This document shows, piece after piece, positions 60,453 to 64,000 of a DNA stretch of 64,000 bases. Below the pieces are notes generated by a model, which worked only from the letters and a program-made list of their open reading frames with translations, searched no databases and was not told the DNA's origin. The position numbers and the translations under genes were made by a program. The number at the start of each line of letters is the position of its first letter. The stretch's first letter is position 1. The DNA comes from Fen-671 sp963794745 (lineage in GTDB: Bacteria; Actinomycetota; Acidimicrobiia; Acidimicrobiales; Palsa-688). Where the stretch lies: contig CAWCEZ010000006.1 in assembly GCA_963794745.1 (NCBI GenBank), forward strand, positions 248,001-312,000, in the 5' to 3' direction.

Positions 60453-61036
60453 TACTTGTCTTTGCGGTCGCCGTTGCCGCTTTGTCCGTGCCGCTGCTCG
60501 GCGGGTCGCTAGGAAGGCTGGCGACTGCCCGGGTCAAGGGTGGTTGGACCATTGCGCTGGCTCTTGTCCTCCAAGTCGTCATAATTTCGGTCATCCCAAA
60601 GGAAATGTTCGGCTGGCGGGGCCAGGCAGTAGAACTGGCTTCCTACGCGTTGGCGGTGGCGTTCCTGGTGATAAATAGGCGCGTGCCGTGGCTGTGGCTG
60701 GTGGGCCTGGGCGGGCTCTGCAACCTCGTTGCGATTGGTGCCAACGCCGGGGTGATGCCCGCCTCGCCGGTGGCCTTGCGGGCCGCGGGCCGTGCCCGTC
60801 ATCCAGGCCAGTTCATGAACTCGACGGTCCTGTCGCACCCGCACCTCGCCTGGTTGGGGGACAACTTTTCGGTACCTCGCAATCTGCCCCTGGCAAATGT
60901 GTTCAGCGTGGGGGACGTCTTGTTGGCCATAGGCGCCTTGCTCCTGCTGCACTCGCTGTGCAGCTCCGTGCCAGCCAGGGCGCTTGGGTCGAGGCGTCAC
61001 CGGTCCATGCCCCGCAGCTCGCTGGCACAAGGTTGA
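60449..61036 (+). CDS. DUF5317 family membrane protein
   Basis: 195 residues from GTG 60449, overlapping the GGDEF-EAL stop (GTGA). About five membrane helices, with GANAGVMPASPVAL and LPLANVFSVGDVLLAIGALL, the layout of DUF5317, which is common in actinobacteria. Probably co-expressed with the cyclic-di-GMP enzyme. Confidence 0.8.
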   Translation: MILVFAVAVAALSVPLLGGSLGRLATARVKGGWTIALALVLQVVIISVIPKEMFGWRGQAVELASYALAVAFLVINRRVPWLWLVGLGGLCNLVAIGANAGVMPASPVALRAAGRARHPGQFMNSTVLSHPHLAWLGDNFSVPRNLPLANVFSVGDVLLAIGALLLLHSLCSSVPARALGSRRHRSMPRSSLAQG

Positions 61037-61104
61037 CGATTGGCACGTGACCCTCTACCCCGTCGCGGAAGCTAAGCGATCGAGCTCGCGAGCCAGCGTT
61101 GACC

Positions 61105-61141
61105 AAAAAAAGGAGGGGAGCGGCACGCGCCACTCCCCTCC
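61105..61141 (-). terminator. Rho-independent terminator of the discoidin-protein gene
   Basis: On the minus strand a 9-bp stem (GGAGGGGAG 61112-61120 with CTCCCCTCC 61133-61141 on plus), extended by GGC/GCC, is followed by seven T (plus-strand A run 61105-61111). This is a classical terminator just after the minus-strand gene ending at 61173. Confidence 0.88.
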
Positions 61142-61172
61142 CCTTAGCAGCTTGGCCCCTCAGTTAGCGGGA

Positions 61173-63307
61173 CTAAGTGCCGGCTATTGCCGCGACCGGC
61201 AGGTTGGATGTGAGCCCAGCGGGCTGCGCAGCGGGCTGGGCGTCGCCGAAGGTGTAGACGTGACCGTCCGAACCGGCCATGTAGTAGCCGCCATTATCCG
61301 GCGTGAGCGCGATGCCCACGATGTTGGCGACCCGGATGCCTTCACCGGGCAGCGAGCCATAAAAACGAACGCCCGAGCCGAATGTGAAGGCCCCACCGTC
61401 GGCGCCGACGAGGATGTAGCCCGTGCCGGCCGACGAGGGCAGGATGGCCCGGATGTCGTGCACCCTCTTGTGGATACCGGGAAGAGAGCCATAGAAGTGG
61501 CTCTGGCCAAAGCTGAACACGCCACCGTCGGCGCCGACGAGGAGGTACCCCGCTCCGCTAGGAGTTGCCACCATCCCGACGACATCGTGGACATGGACAT
61601 GGAGGCCCGGCAACGAGCCGGCAAACTTGGCATTTCCGAAGGTGAAGAAGCCGCCGTCGGCACCCACCAGGTAATAACCCTGGCCGTTGCTCGTCGGGGC
61701 GATAGCCACGACGTCCTTGACGTGCTTGCCGAGGTCGGGCAGGTCACCGTAGAACTTGGCGTCGCCAAAGGCGCTCACCATCCCGTTAGCAGTTACCACC
61801 CAGTAACCCTTGGTCGTCGGGGTCGCCGCGATGCCGACCACGGGGCCAGTTACCGCCGAAGTGGCGACATTGCCAAAACTTTGAGCGGCACCGTTGCCGT
61901 AAACCTGACCGTTGGCTGTGGCCAACCAGTACCCATCGGCCGGCAGGTTGATGGTCTCGGAGTACGTCGCCGAGGACGAGGCGAGGTACGTGCCGCTGCC
62001 CGAGTAGAAGGCGCGGACCGCGAACGTCCCGGCCGAGTAATAGGTCATCGTGCAGGTGGCTTGCCCGCTTGTAACTGCGACGTCCGTGCAACCCGTGACC
62101 GGCGTGCCGTTATTGGTGAAGGTGACGCTGCCGGCGGTCGGCTTGGGCGAGATGGTGGCACCGAAGGTCACGGAGGTCCCGATCGGGCCCGGGTTGGCCG
62201 ACGACGAAATGGCGACCGAAGTGTGGCTTGGCGCAGTGGTGGTGGTCGTCGTGGCCGGTTCGGCAAAGCTGCTATAGACATTGAGCTCGTCGATCGACCA
62301 CCAGTAGTTGGCGCTGGAGCCAAGAACGACCTTGAAGTACTGCGCGGTCTGGCGCGGGAAACTGATCACTTCCATGTCGTTCAAGCCCGTGCAGGTCGCC
62401 ACCGTGGACCATGCGGACCCCGTCCAAACCTCCACGGTGTAACTGCGCGCGTAGTCCTCAGGCGAGCCAGGCGTCGCCATGGCAACTTCGTCGAAGTTGA
62501 AAGCCGAGCGCATGTTGACCTCGTAGTAGAGCCCCGCAATTTGGTCCTTGTTGGTCCCAAACCGTGTGGTCGGGTTGCCATCCAGAGCGTACGCAGGGGG
62601 ATCTGAGCTGCTCACCGGAGCATTCGTGCTAGCTGTCCAGCCTGAGCGGCTTAGTGCCCCACCCTGCACCGCAGCTGAACAGCTGCTGGCCCCGTACAGG
62701 TAGAACTCGTCGATGGACCACCAAAAATCGGAGCCGCCTACCAGTACTACCCGGACGTAGCGAGCTGTCTGAACCGGGAAACTGACTACCTCCGTGTCGC
62801 TGGCCCCGGCGCAGTTGGCCACAGCGCTCCACGAAATACCGTTCTCGGAGTCCTCAATTGTGTACGAGCGGGCGTAGTCGGTCTTGGTATTTGGCACTTC
62901 CATCTGCAACTCGTTAAAGGATTGTGAAGCCCCAAGGTCGACTTCGAAGTACACGCCAGCGACTTGGTCCTCGTTGGAGGCAAACCTGGTGGTGAGGTTG
63001 CCGTCGATCGCGTCCGAAGGGGCATCGGCCCAGCAGGGGAATTTGCGCTCGCAGTCCAACCTGAGCGGCTGAGCACCGTCTGGTCCACGTTAGCGGCGCA
63101 GTTGTAGTCAGTCGCCTTCGTAGTTGTCGGTGACGTGGTCGTAGTCGACGTCGTTGTTGTTGTCGACGTAGTTGTCGTTGTCGTGCCTGCGGCGAAAGCG
63201 GCCTGGCCCGAGGGAGCGACGAAAGCCGCCACTGTCAGGGCGGTTGCCGTAATCGCCGCGGCACCGGCCAAGTGCCGGTACCATCCATTTCTCCGAGCGT
63301 TGAGCAT
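61173..63307 (-). CDS. Secreted surface protein: two discoidin domains, Ig-like domain, GADGG repeats; frameshifted
   Basis: About 711 residues joined. From ATG 63307 (AGGAG upstream) a signal peptide and a Thr-rich linker lead into the first F5/8 type C domain. The frame is lost near 63029-63031 (a GGG run) after TASANSPAG and resumes with ADAPSDAIDGNLTTRF. Two discoidin domains follow (the second starting LSRSGWTASTNAPV), then an Ig-like repeat domain (SVTFTNNGTPV), then about five copies of the pattern GY-x2-V-x-(A/S)DGG-x-(F/Y)-x-FG-x-A-x-FxGSLP. Discoidin domains bind sugars or lipids, so a surface adhesin or carbohydrate-binding role is inferred. Confidence 0.75.
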
Positions 63308-63451
63308 GTTGTCTCCTGTTGGTCGCGGAATACCTAACTAGGAGCATTCCCTCATTCGTCGCGTTCTAATGACCACTTTGTGATGACTCTTTGATGGACA
63401 GCCGGCGGCGGTCGCGAGCTCGGGGGGCTCGGGGGCTTCAAGGCCGGGCTT

Positions 63452-64000
63452 TTAGGCCGCCCGGGACTGCCCGACAGACTCGGCCAGCAACTCCACGGAG
63501 CGCAGCCGGGCCTCGATGGGCACGAGCAAGTGGGCCACTATTAGCTCGTCGGCCTGGGCTTGTTTGGCAAACCAGGCAACGTAGTCACGAACTTCCACCG
63601 GGTCGCCGACCGCCGCATAGGTGAAGGTCTCCAAGACTTGCTCTCCTGCCGGTGAACGCAGGAGCGAGTCCGCCTCCTCATCGGTGAACACCCGGCCCCT
63701 GCCGAGCCTGGCGTTCACCCGGTGGCGTTGCGCCACTAACAACTGTTCCTGGGCTTGCCCGGTTGTGGCGGCGGCGATCACATTGAGCCCAGCAATGACG
63801 TAAGGCTGAGCTAGCTGGGCCGAGGGCCGGAACTCCCGCCGGTAGATGGCCACCGCCTCTTCGAGAGCCTGCGGGGCGAAATGGGAGGCAAAGGCGTAAG
63901 GCAGCCCGAGCATGGCAGCAAGGCGGGCCCCATAGGTGGACGACCCAAGGATGTACAACGGCACTTGCATCCCCTTGCCCGGCGTCGCTTCGACGCCCGC
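63452..64000 (-). CDS. LLM-class flavin-dependent oxidoreductase, 5' end outside window
   Basis: The C-terminal 182 residues are in the window: VPLYILGSSTYGARLAAMLG, LPYAFASHFAPQALEEAVAI, and AQPYVIAGLNVIAAAT, typical of the bacterial luciferase-like family (MsnO8 type). The frame is open at the edge. Uses FMN, or F420 in some actinobacteria; substrate unknown. Confidence 0.85.
   Translation of the reverse strand, partial: AGVEATPGKGMQVPLYILGSSTYGARLAAMLGLPYAFASHFAPQALEEAVAIYRREFRPSAQLAQPYVIAGLNVIAAATTGQAQEQLLVAQRHRVNARLGRGRVFTDEEADSLLRSPAGEQVLETFTYAAVGDPVEVRDYVAWFAKQAQADELIVAHLLVPIEARLRSVELLAESVGQSRAA

Overview
The window is GC-rich, densely coded DNA from an actinobacterium. An uncultured member of the Acidimicrobiia is my best inference. 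Signs of Actinobacteria are a WhiB-like protein, the 32-residue ribosomal protein bS22, two F420-type proteins (FrhB-like and Ddn-like), a menaquinone gene (menC), many GTG starts, several apparently leaderless promoters, and surface proteins with an LPEAP-type C-terminal anchor.

Layout. 1-4133: the end of a membrane-protein gene, a membrane-anchored unknown, then prs and glmU on the minus strand and tRNA-Gln(TTG). 4134-22400: an accessory region with unassigned and broken genes; a decayed IS3-family element carrying two later insertions (an IS110-family element and a 2.96 kb element with two tyrosine recombinases); a WhiB-like gene; an AlbA_2 protein; small unknowns; a two-component system next to an ABC exporter with a shared operator; an HNH remnant; an ArsR-type regulator; and a decayed VapBC pair. 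22401-30300: a DUF885 hydrolase, a TetR-type operon with visible operators, a GAF/ATPase regulator, the two F420-type genes and bS22. 30288-36142: the housekeeping block metG-tatD-rsmA-ispE and ychF-rsmI, all minus. In many actinobacteria ispE lies close to glmU-prs, so the accessory DNA appears to split an ancestral block. 36143-53000: pepN, a phosphoesterase, xseA/xseB, menC, rpiB, a possible tRNA-nuclease-like gene, a secreted eight-repeat protein, divergent glpD/glpK, and ftsH. 53437-64000: surface and signalling genes: a phosphoesterase with an LPEAP anchor, a lipoprotein, a GGDEF-EAL protein, a discoidin-domain surface protein, and an LLM-family oxidoreductase cut by the window edge.

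The best candidate for something new is the IS110-family element at 6140-7445. Its 5' noncoding end folds into a 5' stem-loop plus two guide-bearing loops, like a bridge RNA. The guides can be read against both the flanking target (inside the IS3 element) and the element's own ends, in the orientation expected for bridge-RNA recombination.

Caution: many genes that should be intact (glmU, whiB-like, a phosphoesterase, xseB, menC, glpK, ftsH and the discoidin protein) have single-base frameshifts. Several fall in G runs and three fall immediately before the same 8-mer, GAGATCCT. Sequencing or assembly error is the simplest explanation, so breaks in these genes should not be read as biology without checking reads.
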